Below are positions 1 through 12,800 of a DNA stretch of 64,000 bases, piece by piece (position 1 is the stretch's first letter; each line of letters begins with the position of its first letter). A program made the position numbers and the translations under genes. The stretch is from Rallus limicola (Eukaryota > Chordata > Aves > Gruiformes > Rallidae), in contig JAKCOZ010000015.1 in assembly GCA_022605955.1 (NCBI GenBank), positions 6,205,287 to 6,269,286 of the forward strand, in the 5' to 3' direction. Under the pieces are notes generated by a model. The model was not told the DNA's origin, searched no databases, and saw only the letters and a list, made by a program, of their open reading frames with translations.

Positions 1-3000
1 CAATAGCAAGAGTCTGTTTTTACAGCTAGGTAATGGAATAGAGAAGATAAGACTTCTCCAGAACTGTATTACAATAGCACTTAATAACTGGTTGTTAAGA
101 GATGACATTGACAATCAACTAGATAATGCTGATGTTTAGGCTAGCAGGGAAAATGAATACCATATCTGGAAACTTTAGGATTCTAGTCATGATGGGGTTC
201 CCCCCAATCTCTGGGCAAAAATAATCCATATATGGGAAATACCACCACAGGAACAAGACTGCATTTTTTTCTCCCATGGAAAAACTGACATTTATTAAAA
301 CTTAAACCAGAAAGTTGAGCCTTTGGAAGAAGAGTTTAATAGAAGTTTGAGCTTACATTTTGAAGGCCAGAACATTCTTTGGAATGTGTCCATCTTTTAG
401 CTTTAGTACTTTAAAACTGGGCCTATATTTTATGAGAGTTGTTAAGAAAAGCCAGTCAGAGGAAAAAAAAAGGGTTTATCTATCTCCTGATCATTTCAGG
501 TTAAGACACAGACTTAAAAAATTGTATTTCTTATGGGTAAAGCCCTAGAATCGCAAGCGTCTATAAAACTACTTCATTATGTCATTGATTATATTGCTAA
601 ACACACATATACATCAATAGCAACTTGAAGTTCAGTATTAGTATATAAAAATGAAGGCAAATCATCAGAAGACAGCCACATTGTATATCTGGTGGTACAA
701 AGTGGGACAGGACACCAGAATAAAATAGAAACACCCAGACAGTCAACAGATTTCCAAGACTTTTCATCCAACCAGTACTTGAAAGATATTAGAGCTACAC
801 TTTCAGACTCTCCAGCTTTAGGTGATGCTATTGGAAGTTAAGACATATTGAAAGATCTCCACCTACTAATATTGACTCTACTAAGAACACAATATAAAAC
901 CACCCTCTGCTCAAGGTCTGTATTCCTCAGCACGCTTTAGAGCTGTTGATGATACATAGTCATTAACAGCAATCTTTACAAAAATAAACATCCAAACCCA
1001 TCAACTTTCAAGTGGCAAGGACTACACAACTTTCCTGAGGGTTCTCCAGATTTACTTAATTTTAAACTTTAATATATCAAAGAAAAAAGTTTAAGTGCTT
1101 TCTTAGGATGAATAGATTTCAGTAATAATCTATCTACATATAGCCAGATACTGACTGCTACCAGATTAGATGAGATTTTTTTTAGGCTGCTTGTTGGGTT
1201 TTTGGTCACGTACTTTGTTCACTGAGTCAAAGGACATGGATCTACTATAAGCCAGGTACCAGAAGAAATTCAGGTTGATTATAACATTACAAATAACTCT
1301 ATCACTTTCATTTTTATGTGCTACCATGAAATTCACTACACCATTTGTGGGTTTTTACCACCCCTTTCTTTTCAGTTAAGCAGCCCCACTTTGCCTTTGT
1401 TTGGTTTTCCTTTTCCTAAGCAAACAGCACCAAAGCCACAGCATTCACTGTTTCTGCTGCTGAGTAATGAGCCTGCAACTGTATTCCTGTAAATTAAAGG
1501 CCTCTAGATGATGACCCATATCCAGACATTTTTTCTTCATAAAAAAGTAGTGTTTCCCTAGCCAAGGTTCTGTCAGTAGCTGAATGCCGGGGATACGTAA
1601 TAATTTTTCCTGATACTATTCCTGTAGCTGTCATATTAATCATACAGGCCAGCTATTAAATTCTCCTCCTTTCCCGCCCCCCCCCACCAGAAGAAAGGGC
1701 CCAGGGAGAATCAGGAAGGACCTAGTAATGCTCAGGAAAGCTGAAGCAGAGGACTGAAAAAGGAGAGCATCGCGGCCTTAGCGCAAAGAGGATGTATTGA
1801 AACACACAGGAAAATACATTCACTTATACTCTTCCTTTGCTTTCCATGCCCTCTTTCAGCTACCGATTCATGTCTCCAGGAATTACAAAACACGACTGAA
1901 TACGTATCCCTTTTGGAACAACAAAGATTCAAATAAGCAAGATGTGATTTGGAATATACAAACTCCAGCAATACAAGACACAGACGCTCTGTCCTTAATT
2001 ATACATGGAAAAATAACACTGTTGAAGAGTCAGCTCTTAGTCTAAAAAAAAACCCCAGACTTTAAGAACCAAGACCAGTGTCATGAACCCACAGAACTCT
2101 AATTCATTTAAGCTTTCAACACTATCTGTGAGTTCCAGTGAGAAGAACCAGAAAAGAGATGGCATGCAGTGAAGTCTGTACCAGAAAACCACCAGGGAAA
2201 AAACTGTTTTGAAGGGATGTAACACATAGACCATATGTGAATCTGAAAAGTATTAATGACAAACTGCTTTTAGATAAGAGCATACCCAGAGTAACATTGC
2301 TTGCCACCATTCTTTAAAAAAACATTATTTAAAATACCTTTCCCCTTCACTACACTTCATTAGCCTTTGAGTAGTTACAGGTGTTTTAGGGGAGCATTTC
2401 TGCTCCTAACCACTCTATACCAAATCAAAATTCACAGGACTGAATTTAGGTTTGATATTTAGCTTCCTATCTTGGCACGGCTGCTTCCTATTTATAGTAA
2501 ATTATTACTTAGCATTAAATTGTATGCTTCTCTATGCAAATTAATTAGGACATGCATGCTCATACAATTAAGTGTTACTCTTGCCAGTACTTTCTGTTCA
2601 CACAAAGATTTCTCTACACAGGAAAGCCTTTTAGACACACATTAAGCTTCACTTTTGAGTACCTTACATAGTAAAGGTAACCATCACTTCTGAGGAAGTA
2701 TTTGATATTTTGCCATGTACTCTATGTCAGTTATGAGAAAACTGGTTCAGATTTACACTTGTATTTTGGATTCAGTTTCCATTTTTGACAGATTACTTCT
2801 GCTGTAAGAATGTGCCTTTCAATCATAACTTTGCTAGATTTAGTAGGTTGGGTTTTTTTTTATATATTGTCAACAATACCTAGCATATACTTCTGGGTTC
2901 ACAAATTCTCAGCATCATATATAAGGTTGTAGGTTGTCATCTGGGGGGATCAAATAATCCATTTTATTTTAAAAATGCAGAACATGGACACAGGAAATTA

Positions 3001-6000
3001 TTTTTTCAGAAGTAATTTGGTTCTGACAGGTTATAATAGTTTGTATAGTTCCCCTGCAGTGATGTGCATTCACTACAGCATATAATTTAACTTCTCAGTT
3101 AAGCCAGAAAGTGACATACCACCCTGCCATGCCACAGAAATACATCAGTTAACTCTGGGACTGACTGCCCATGCTCCCACATTTGAGAAGCACAGCATGC
3201 TATTTTAAAGAGGAAAGAGTGTAAGGGACACTACTTTCATATCCCACACAGAACTGTCTATACAGTCTGGGTTGGATGGGTTTTGGTCAGTTTTTGTTAA
3301 CAGCAAAGTTTATGTTAACAATATAAAAGTACTTTAAAATAAACCCTGAGAAATTTGTCAGTGGCTGCACAAAATGAAAAGCTGAGTTTTCCTTCTCAGA
3401 AATCCCAACAGCAACACATACACTCAGTAGTTACTCAAGGATATTAGACTGCAAAGCAAGAGGAAGATTAAAGATAGGATCCAGTACAGCATTCTTAATC
3501 CAATGAAGTAAGGGAGAGCTGGGGGGAAGGTCAGAACGCCAGAGACCACAGTTATTTCTAGGAGAGAAGTCTTCACAAGCAGATGCTGTAGAGCATCTTA
3601 ATCAAAGTTTGAGCCCAGACAGCGCAGCGGTGACTCAGACTGAAGAACTCAGTTTTGTCACAAAGTTCAGCACTTGTTATAAAAAGCGGACTCAGGATGC
3701 ATGTATGCAAATAAGGAGGGGGAACATAACTGTATATAATGATTTGTGTTGTTCGTGCTAAACCTTTCTTCCAGGAGGCTGGGGAGGTCTAAACTTTTGG
3801 TGGCAGACAGCTAAAATTGTAGGTAATTTAATTCCTGCTAAAGCCAGCGCCCCCTACCCCCCCCCCTAAAAAAAAACCATAAAGATCAGCAATCGGAAAA
3901 ATCTGTGTTGACAGCAGCATGGTGCCTGTCAGTTTGGTTGATGTATGGGGCTCTAGAAGCAACTGCTGTGATTCTGCAAAAAGTAAAACCTGAAATTATC
4001 GAGTATAATCAAGTCAAGCATCATCTACAAGTCCCAAGCTGAACGTTCAAGGCTTTCAGCCTGCCCAAATATTGTCTTCCTCTTTGAGTGATGCTTCATT
4101 TCAGGAAACTGGATGTAATACTTCACCAATTAAACACAAGCAGAAGTATTTATCTGCAATCCTGTCATCTGTTCCCTAATATCCAGTTATGCAAATAAAA
4201 ATAGCAATAGCATGGTAGAATTGCTAGAATCAAAATATCCTGACAGAAGCAAGTTACAAATGCAGCATATCACACAGTTGTAAGTACTTTTTATTTTTCC
4301 TGCTTGAAAAGCTTCATGAAGCTACTTTATAACTTCAAGATGCCCTCACAATAAGCCCTACATTCTTTCTGTTGTGCTTAAGGTCTCTTTGCTATCCTTA
4401 GAACATCACCATCCAAGTTAGAGGGATAGGAATAAATTTGGTATCACAGCCCTGACAACAGCCAAGCAATCAGAGGTCTGTATAAAAGGGCAGAAGTGAT
4501 GACCTCACTCTAGTCCCTTTGCAGTACCACTTTAAGTGGTCCCATTTAATAGTCCCTTTGCAATACCACTCTAAGTGTGAGAAGACCATTCACAGTGTAC
4601 CATGCATTCAGAACAAATGGACAGGCAAATTCAAGGAGTCTTCAGTGAAAGTAAAGTGAGTTGTCACATGCATTCCTGGAGATAATGTGTGTCTTGGGTG
4701 TGTGGATGTAACCACATTACGCCTTCTGCTCTGAAACCATACAGCCAATTCACTGTATTGTTTAGACACGGAACTGAACCAGGAAGGGAAAAAGATGTGC
4801 AGGACCTTTGCCAATCACCCCTGATCTGCTGAAGGCTCGTACCATTTCTCAGGCCATCCAACTCCTGGAACCAGCATGCAAATCACCAATTGGACAACTC
4901 ACCAATTCTTTCTCTGCAGCCTAGTCTGAAAAAGTAGATTTCTGCAGAAGTGTCCATGGCCTCATTTTCCCCCAAAACAGCATTTATATCAAGAACCACT
5001 GAAAGTTTTCTGCCACTAATTGCACAGAATACAAGTTTATACAAAACTAGACAGCCAGATATCCAAACCTGCTGTTTAAGAGCTCTTCACACAAAGGAAG
5101 AGTTGTAATAAAAACAAGAAATGAAAATATTTATAAACCAGGCTGGGTTGTTTGTTCATGTAATAAAAGATTCAATTTGTAACTCTCACTACTCTTAAAG
5201 TAGGTATGTGGGAAGAGGACAATAATTTCAGAGGATTGACAAAATTTGACTGGTGGGACAATACAAATTCAGATTTTATAGTAGGTGTTCTTGTAATTTC
5301 AGACTACCTAGAAGGGTCAGCTCAAGCAGACAGAATTAATTCTTTTCTTTAATAGTAGTAGACACTTCGCTGAAAAAAGAAGCTAGTCCTTCCTGGACTG
5401 GGACACTGGGTGATTCAAATGGGAACAGCAGGCAGGTTATTAAGGTTTTTTTCATTTTCTGTTTATAAAAAATATTGCTCAAATATTGGCAGTCATTACC
5501 TAGGCATTATTTTTCTATAGAGTAAGTCTTTGAGAGGATAATTAATCAAACCTCTAGCATGTTAATGCTTTCAACACCTAAAAATCACTTCAAAACACAG
5601 AAAACAAATACATTGCTTAAATAAAATGTAGTAAGCACAGGTCATCTGAAATGAAATCTTACCTTTTGCCTTAAACTTAGTCTGACGAGCAAGAACTGTG
5701 TTCTAGCCTAGACTCTTCCTGTTGTAACTGAGGTTTCTTTAAAACCTAACCCTGAGAGACATGCCAGCATCTGTTTCTAGAAACTTACTCCCACTTAGTC
5801 AGGGCTTAATAGGTTGCACCTGCACTAATGAGTCAGTAAGGCATCCATTTAGCATCTCCCAGTAGATTCTTGTTCCTTGGAAGGATTATCACTGTGATAC
5901 AATAACAAACAAATCAAGATTGCTGATTTTTCTTGAAGAAAAAGCTTTTTACAGGCAGTATAAAATAAAAAAGGCATTTCATGGTGAGGTCAGGGTTTAG

Positions 6001-9000
6001 AAATTCCAAAGAGCTATCCAAGATCTTAGGCTGTTTTTTTAAAAATCTGTTCCATATTAAGAGAGTTTTGGCTCAGTGCAATGAGACTTAAACCACCCAA
6101 ATATTAAAACACACTATTTTACTTGGTGTTACCACAGTTTCTCTATTTGGTACTGAGTTATAGAAAAGGAATTAAACCATTAGCTTCTGAACAGGGGTAC
6201 AATACCCCAAACAGACTACAGCCACTAAAAAATGGCCTGAGCCTCAACGAAGAGAGAGAAGCTGCTGTTGCCAATCACAGTGCTCCCGTGATGACTAACT
6301 GCTGATGTTATTTGGTACCAACAGCACTAGTGATGATGGTAGGAAGTTTAAGGGAAAAAATTGCAGATTGCAATCTTCCCACAGAAGAGGTGATCAGTGA
6401 GTTTCTTGATATGGAGCAAGGCTTAGTATTTTCTAGTTATCTTCCATTTGGCAGAGTTGTGAGGCAAAGTGTGCTAATTCTAGCAAAGAGTGGTAATTGT
6501 GTAGCAGTTCAATGTTCACTTCATGGGCAAGACAGATGTGAGGGCCCGAGCTCTGACTACAGGGTGTTATTAGTGGGCACTGACCAATAACAGCATTTCT
6601 GCAGCCTCTGTGTGCTATTTTGTGTGTAATGACCTTTGCTGCTTAGGAGAAGCATACTCTTTTCTCTTGTACCATTCTGCTGGCCTGTGTAAGAGAGGGA
6701 TATGTAGGCTCTCTGCAACTTCTTATTGAAAGAGCATGGATACTCAAGAGTGCAAGTGTGCAAAGACTCCTCTGTTGGAAGCTGTCTGGGGGCCCTTAGA
6801 AGATACAAGATAGCCACCAAATTCTCTTTCCTGTACACACATGAGTGTGGGATTGCAGTTTATCTGAAATGCCTCTAAATGCCCATTGTAACTTCTTGTT
6901 AAGGAGAATTCTGTGTGGTCTGGAAGATCTCGGGCAGAAGGAGCAGCAGCACATGGTGTCACATGCTATGGAACGCAGAGAGACAGTTGCAAGGACTACA
7001 TCATGCAAAGGCAACATTGCATTTCTGCTCTATTCTAAGCACTTTGTGGTCAACTCAATCCCTTGGTACATCTTTTTAATGGATTCAGAGGTACAATTTA
7101 CCATCAAATAAAAATAGATAGGTAGGAAGTATGTGCTGGGTATGCAAGTTTCATGCTGGATGTATGGAAACCCTCTTCCAGTTACCTCTTAGAGTGGTTT
7201 TCTCATCAACACACTCCAAAACATAAATTACCCAGAGCCCTACAATACTGTCTTTGATGGGAGGATACCCACAAAGTCTGGGTTGTAAATGATCATATGT
7301 GAAAACCACAAATTGTTCAATAGGGAAAACGCAGTGTTACCCTAACCCAGCTTTGAAATCAACTCACTCTACACTAGGGCAAATGGTTCTTGCAAGCCTG
7401 TTACAGCGATTAATACTGTAGATGTTCTTTACTTGGTGTAGGCCCAGCCCAGCCATATTAGACCCTGTCATGTAGATGAATTTATTACAATGGAAGATGC
7501 CATAAGGTCAAAGCCAGACTAAGTTGCTTGCACTGCATATAAAATTATTTTCTAAATAAACACTGCTTGTCTAGGGTATCTGAATGAATACAGACCCAAG
7601 GTCTAGACAGAAAAAAAGAGTAGAGTAGTCAGAACACTAGTTTAGATCTAACATTACTGTATGATGCTTAGCAGATCACTTGGACTTCTTCTTCAATTTC
7701 ACTTTAAAATTTAATAGTACATGACCAGCTGTCTATAAAGCAGATAAGATAAAATCCATCGGGGAGTATGAACTGCTGATATGACACTGTGATGAAAATT
7801 ACATTATAAAACAGAATTATTATAAACATGCAGGACCAGTTAGCATGTGCATTTTTAAAAGACCAAATGCATTGTCCGGATTTTTTTCTTATTCTTAGCA
7901 TTCTCAAATGATTTGCATCTCCTGAAATCATTCTTGGATTGTTACAGCCTTTATAAGCTCTTCCAAAGCAGAAAATTAATCACGCCTTGTCCTTTAATAA
8001 AAGACATTTTCATAGAAGTGGAGCATGAGTTGAAAAGCTAGACTTTCATGCCTTATTTGGAGCAGAATCATTCCAAATCAAGTTCTGCAGGCTGCTTCCT
8101 GTTTGGGGAAGCAGTCAACACCATTTACTATATCATGCTCTAGGTTTTATTTTGAATGCAGTTCATAAATAACTGAGAATAGCTGTGTAATCAGATACCT
8201 TTCCTAAACTTAATAAAGTTGCTTTCTCTCCCTTTATTTTGCCATAAGTTTAAATGAAAGTATGCGGGGGGGAAGGCGAGTCATTTCTTTATGACATCCC
8301 TGAAGAAACTAACATCAACTTCTTGACCAGACCATGCCTCATATACTTAACTCCAGCAGAGAGGTTACAGCGTATAGCCGTGGAAAGGCTAACGAGAACA
8401 GACTGGGATGTAACTATTTCCCATCACCAGGCACACTGTTTTAAGACGTATGGAGTAATTTCTGTTCTTATTCTCAAACAGGAAAATGCTTGAGGCCTCT
8501 CTGATCTGCCATCTGACTAGCTGTCACTGAAGAACTATACATGACAGAACCTGAAGGCTGTACAGAATACGGAATTACACAACACAGCTCTTGAGCTCAT
8601 ACCCCACAGTGTACATATTTCCTCAGCCTACAGATGCTGTTGCTACCAAGGACACATCTTCTTTCATAATACCAGGCACTTGTAAGTAAAGCTTAAGGAA
8701 GAAGGAATCTGACTACTTGTAAGAACGCACCCAAACATTTTAGCTTCAACACATTCAGAGGAATAAGAAAGAGATGAAGTTGCCTTGAAATATTGTACTA
8801 CTGAATTTCAGTGAAATATTAAATGTTGAATAATCTATTGCATTGTATTGTTTTGATCATGTTTAGAATAACAAAGATGAGAAACCTCATACATATCTCT
8901 CAGTGTTAGTTGTGCAAATACTTGGACTGGTATGTCTACAGTCCCATTTTCCTTCCTCAGTGTTTTAAGAGATTTACGAGAACATATATTCAGTGAAGCA

Positions 9001-10193
9001 CTGTAAGAGAAAACCAGCAGAAAATGTGTATTGCTCTCACAGACATTTTCCTTATATATCCTGGAGACAGAATTGGTCAACTGATCACATGCTCCAAGAA
9101 TATTTATCCTTTTCGGACATTACATCATCTCATGGAGTTAGCTATTGGGACCTAGAAGAAGCCAAATGCACAAAGAATTTCTAGATAATGGGGTAGCTTA
9201 TCAGCTTTGAAAAGGTGCTTTTCTTACTCTACATTCCCTCCATTCCCTTCCTCTTTTATTGCCCATATTTGAGTTACTATGCTTGTTTTAGAAAATGGAA
9301 GAAATAACATTTTATATAAGTAAGGCCTACCTTGGTATAGAACCTCTATGTTCACAAGTGAAGTACGCACCTACAGTTGTTACTGAATGCAGATCATGTC
9401 ACCATAAAACTATGCACTGCTGTGTCTGACAAATGAAACCTGCCGCTCTGTAGCACCTGCAAAATTGAATGTAGAAATGAGACCAGGAAACAAACCTAAA
9501 TGAACAATTGTAAAATAGTTTCTGTATGAGCCACTGTGAGCGTTAAGTAGGTTGTCCTTTTGATTTTTTAACTGGAGTGCATATAGTGGAATTCCTGGGA
9601 AACTTAATCATAGGGATATAGAAGGTTTTAAAGAATTTTCATTCTGAAGGCTCTACACATGGCTCATTCCAAAGTTCTAAACAAATAAAGATAGCTCATT
9701 TTTTGAAGATTAATTTTAAGAAGATCTTCGTAGGCACAAAGAAAAGGTCTGCTGTGTGTGCAGTCTCAACTGTTTCCACCTGAAGGCAGCACACAGCCAC
9801 AGCAAGCATCCAGGCATAATGTGGCTTCTCTCTGTTATCGGAGAACAATTCTCGCATCTGTTTCTTAGGCACCTGAATGACTAATAAACTTCAGCCTAAA
9901 AGACCCTTTACACTTGAGAGGTTGCAAGATGCTTATTAATCCTGAAAAATCCTATTATTTTTCCTGAACTTTTATTAGTTTCTATTTGAAATAAAATAGG
10001 GCTGCCATCATTAAATGTTTGAAATTTGTGTAAGCCTGCATTGGGTAGGAAGAGATTACGCATTACCTATAATTTTAACAATTGCCAGCAGTGCCAATTT
10101 GAAGCAGAGATTAGTTTTATTCATTTCATTATATTATTTTAATACTACAGTGATTGAGCTTTTTTCTCTCTCTTGGTTTTTTTTCCCCTATAG
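1..10193. other. Non-coding flank / probable 5'-UTR intron of HRH1
   Basis: I see no exon that I can support in this stretch. Open frames here are short (under about 95 codons), lack recognisable domains and are scattered on both strands as expected by chance in AT-rich DNA. Small features include a C-run near 1675-1686, another near 3850-3866, and a 28-bp near-direct repeat at 4511-4577. The right end is a strong pyrimidine tract and AG that accepts the HRH1 coding exon, so at least the right part is probably the last 5'-UTR intron of HRH1. The upstream untranslated exon and promoter of HRH1 were not recognised. Confidence 0.6.
4511..4577. repeat. Short direct repeat, 28 bp with 39-bp period
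   Basis: Two copies of a 28-bp unit (4511-4538 and 4550-4577) differ at two positions and are separated by 11 bp. Each begins TAGTCCCTTTGCA and ends TAAGTG. No known repeat family is recognised; this looks like a local duplication. Confidence 0.7.
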
Positions 10194-10310
10194 CTCTGGA
10201 AATAAAAATCACAAAGCTATCCAACAGATTTTTATCCAGGAGTGTACACCAAGAACGAATTTCCAAGGCCTGAACATCTCTGATTCTAATTCTGTGTTCT
10301 TGCACGAAAG
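10194..10310 (+). other. HRH1: HRH1 5' untranslated part of the coding exon
   Basis: A long pyrimidine tract ending CCCCTATAG at 10193 is a good 3' splice site, and exon sequence begins at 10194. The leader up to 10310 contains no upstream ATG. An in-frame TAA at 10287-10289 closes the HRH1 frame just upstream of its start. Histamine H1 receptor genes in other vertebrates have an intronless coding region preceded by a spliced leader, which fits. Confidence 0.7.
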
Positions 10311-11738
10311 ATGTCAAAAAACACAACAGACAACTCCACTAACCCTCACTCAGCTGTTCTGGGACTGTTCCTGGGAAGCATTTCACTGATCACTGTTGTC
10401 ATGAATATATTAGTCCTGTGTGCTGTGAAAACTGAAAAGAAGCTGCAAACAGTTGGGAATTTATACATTGTCAGCCTCTCTATTGCAGATTTGATAGTTG
10501 GTGCAGCTGTTATGCCCTTGAACATTGTTTATCTCCTAAGTCCTGTGTGGACTCTAGGCTTACCAGCCTGTCTGTTCTGGCTGTCAATGGATTATGTGGC
10601 CAGTACTGCATCCATTTTCAATCTCTTCATACTGTGCATTGACCGTTATCGTTCAGTTCAGCAACCGCTGAAATATCTCAAATACAGAACAAAAATGAGA
10701 GCATCGCTAATGATTTTGGGGGTTTGGTTGCTCTCTTTCATGTGGGTCATTCCAATCCTAGGATGGCATGTTTTTGCCAATAATGGGGAAAGGAATGTAA
10801 AGGAAAACAAGTGTGAAACTGAATTCTCTGAAGTCACCTGGTTTAAAGTGTTGACAGGCATTGTCAATTTCTACCTACCCTCTATCATGATGTTATGGTT
10901 CTACTATAAAATATTCCGAGCTGTTCGAAAACACTGTCAACACCGACAGCTCATCAATGGATCATACCGGTCTTTCTCAGAAAAAAAACCCATACCTCAG
11001 AATAAGCCAAAAGATGAGCAAAATATTTGCCTCCAAATGCAAATATCAGATGAGAACACCCCTCCCAAAGATGAGCAAAGCTCCCCTCAGCCCAAAAATA
11101 CGGAGACAGAGCTTCATTTCAGTAAACGTGACAAGTCTTCAAAGGCATTCCTTAGCCAGAGTAACAGGGAAGTCCTTAAATGCAGCTGTTTTCCTCTCAC
11201 CACTGTCAAGCCTGAGCCAGGCCTGGATAAAGTAAGAAAGAAGCACATGCATGGAACAGAAGAGAAGGGGAAGGAAGAGGAGCCTTGCTCACAAGACAGT
11301 GATTTAAGTGATGCATCAGACAGTCATACCTTCACAGAGGAGGCACCATCTAGAGACCACTCCAGTCCAAACCACGAAAGAGCCTGCAGTCCTCAGGAAA
11401 AGCCAGAGAATAGAGATTTCAGAGGACTCAGTTACCTGAGGAAAACCTGGAGAAGTCTGAATACCCACTCCAAAAGGGACATTCAAGGACTGCATGAGAA
11501 CAGGGAGAGGAAGGCAGCTAAGCAGTTAGGGGTTATAATGGCAGCCTTCATGCTGTGCTGGATTCCCTATTTTGTATTGTTTATGGTGATAGCTTTCCAT
11601 GGCCACGAACAATATTCAAAATTACACATGTTCACTATATGGCTTGGCTATGTGAACTCCACCTTAAATCCATTCCTTTATCCTCTCTGTAACCAGAATT
11701 TCAAGAAGACATTCAAAAAGATCCTTCACATTCCCTGA
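10311..11738 (+). CDS. HRH1: Histamine receptor H1
   Basis: This intronless frame encodes a 475-aa class A G-protein-coupled receptor that I recognise as the histamine H1 receptor. It is a Gq/11-coupled plasma-membrane receptor that drives phospholipase C and calcium release. Visible landmarks are two N-glycosylation sequons near the N terminus (N4, N8), the amine-binding aspartate in TM3 at D94 (SMDYVAS, equivalent to human D107), the DRY motif at 111-113, the extracellular cysteines C87 and C168 for the TM3-ECL2 disulfide, the CWIP toggle at 416-419 and NPFLY at 453-457. The third intracellular loop is very long (about residues 204-398), Ser/Lys-rich and poorly conserved, as is usual for H1. 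The human protein is 487 aa; the N terminus here is about 13 residues shorter. The ATG has A at -3, and an in-frame stop lies at 10287, which fixes the start. The frame is intact. Confidence 0.96.
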   Translation: MSKNTTDNSTNPHSAVLGLFLGSISLITVVMNILVLCAVKTEKKLQTVGNLYIVSLSIADLIVGAAVMPLNIVYLLSPVWTLGLPACLFWLSMDYVASTASIFNLFILCIDRYRSVQQPLKYLKYRTKMRASLMILGVWLLSFMWVIPILGWHVFANNGERNVKENKCETEFSEVTWFKVLTGIVNFYLPSIMMLWFYYKIFRAVRKHCQHRQLINGSYRSFSEKKPIPQNKPKDEQNICLQMQISDENTPPKDEQSSPQPKNTETELHFSKRDKSSKAFLSQSNREVLKCSCFPLTTVKPEPGLDKVRKKHMHGTEEKGKEEEPCSQDSDLSDASDSHTFTEEAPSRDHSSPNHERACSPQEKPENRDFRGLSYLRKTWRSLNTHSKRDIQGLHENRERKAAKQLGVIMAAFMLCWIPYFVLFMVIAFHGHEQYSKLHMFTIWLGYVNSTLNPFLYPLCNQNFKKTFKKILHIP

Positions 11739-12600
11739 TGCCATTCTGATTTCTTTTGAGCTAAAAAGCAGCTCAAGAGTGCAACCAAACAAAATGTTTT
11801 GGTTCCAAAGAGAAGTACCACTGGTAAAATAGAGGGTTTTGGAAAGCTGTAACTTAAAAACAGGTGTTAGTGAAAGTGTGAAACGTGCATTTAACAGCTT
11901 TAACATATTTGAAGAACTGATTCAGGTCAGGAATCTGAAAAACTCGGGGGCAATCTCAGAACTGTTACACTGTTGTACACATTCTACAATTTGAGATTAG
12001 CTCTTTTGTCATGTAAAACAAAAACTGGAGATACAAATAGGAATCTTCAGTGATTATAAATTATTCAGCTACAGAAAAGGAAGAAATAGAATAACATTTC
12101 TGTGATTGGCCAAATAATGTTTTTCACCTTATTCCATTAAACACAGGAACACGTTGTGTGGAGGTTCTTTGCATCATCAAAGAAAGAAGCTTCAAATGGT
12201 AAAAAAAAATCTGCCCTATTTATTTATAGCTCCCCCACAAATGAGAAACTTTTTTGAAATGTCAAGTCATATTGTAAACTGTCATGTCTCTTTGATACTG
12301 TGCTTGCTTTGTTTATACTTGTACATGTTACCTTCACTGAAAAAAAAAAAGTATTTTTATGTCCTAGAAATTTTGGTAAGACTTCCCATACTCAACATAC
12401 TCTAACTGTCTATTCAAAAAGGGTATGCTGTTGTTTCTAGCCTTACAGTTGATCACAGACTACACATATTTTCATCCTTACAAATAACCTAAGCTTGCAG
12501 TGGTAATGCTAATCCATATATACTTATCCTGTAGTAGGCAAACTGTTCCTACTATAATGAGGCAAACTCAAGAGCAACAACTCAAACTTGCAAAATAGAA

Positions 12601-12606
12601 AATAAA
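12601..12606 (+). terminator. HRH1: Candidate HRH1 polyadenylation signal
   Basis: A canonical AATAAA is followed within about 15-55 bp by a GT/T-rich stretch (TTTACATTTTCTATTATTTA), the expected downstream element. It would give a 3' UTR of roughly 0.9 kb. The ATTAAA at 12136 is a weaker, nearer alternative. Confidence 0.35.
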
Positions 12607-12707
12607 ATACATGGAGTATGTTTACATTTTCTATTATTTATTTTTAATTGCATTGTATGAACCATGCTGTAGAATACTTCAGGAGAAACACACAGTAATA
12701 GTGTAGT

Positions 12708-12800
12708 AGGTTGGAAATCTAAGCACAACCTACATCTCCAAGCTGGGCTGGCTTTGACATTACATCATGTTGCTCAGGGCCTCATCCATAACTTGAATGA
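12708..12800 (-). repeat. Possible degraded CR1 LINE fragment
   Basis: The stretch has the order of phrases typical of a reversed CR1 3' end: AGGTTGGAAA, then TTGCTCAGGGCCTC, then CTTGAATGA. It is heavily diverged, and the match is from memory of the family, so this call is weak. Confidence 0.3.

Noticed and set aside
10015..10389. 124-codon frame overlapping the HRH1 start
   Set aside because: It crosses the splice acceptor at 10193 and is out of frame with HRH1; no domain is visible.
10957..11235. 92-codon plus-strand frame inside HRH1
   Set aside because: A shifted-frame shadow of the HRH1 third intracellular loop.
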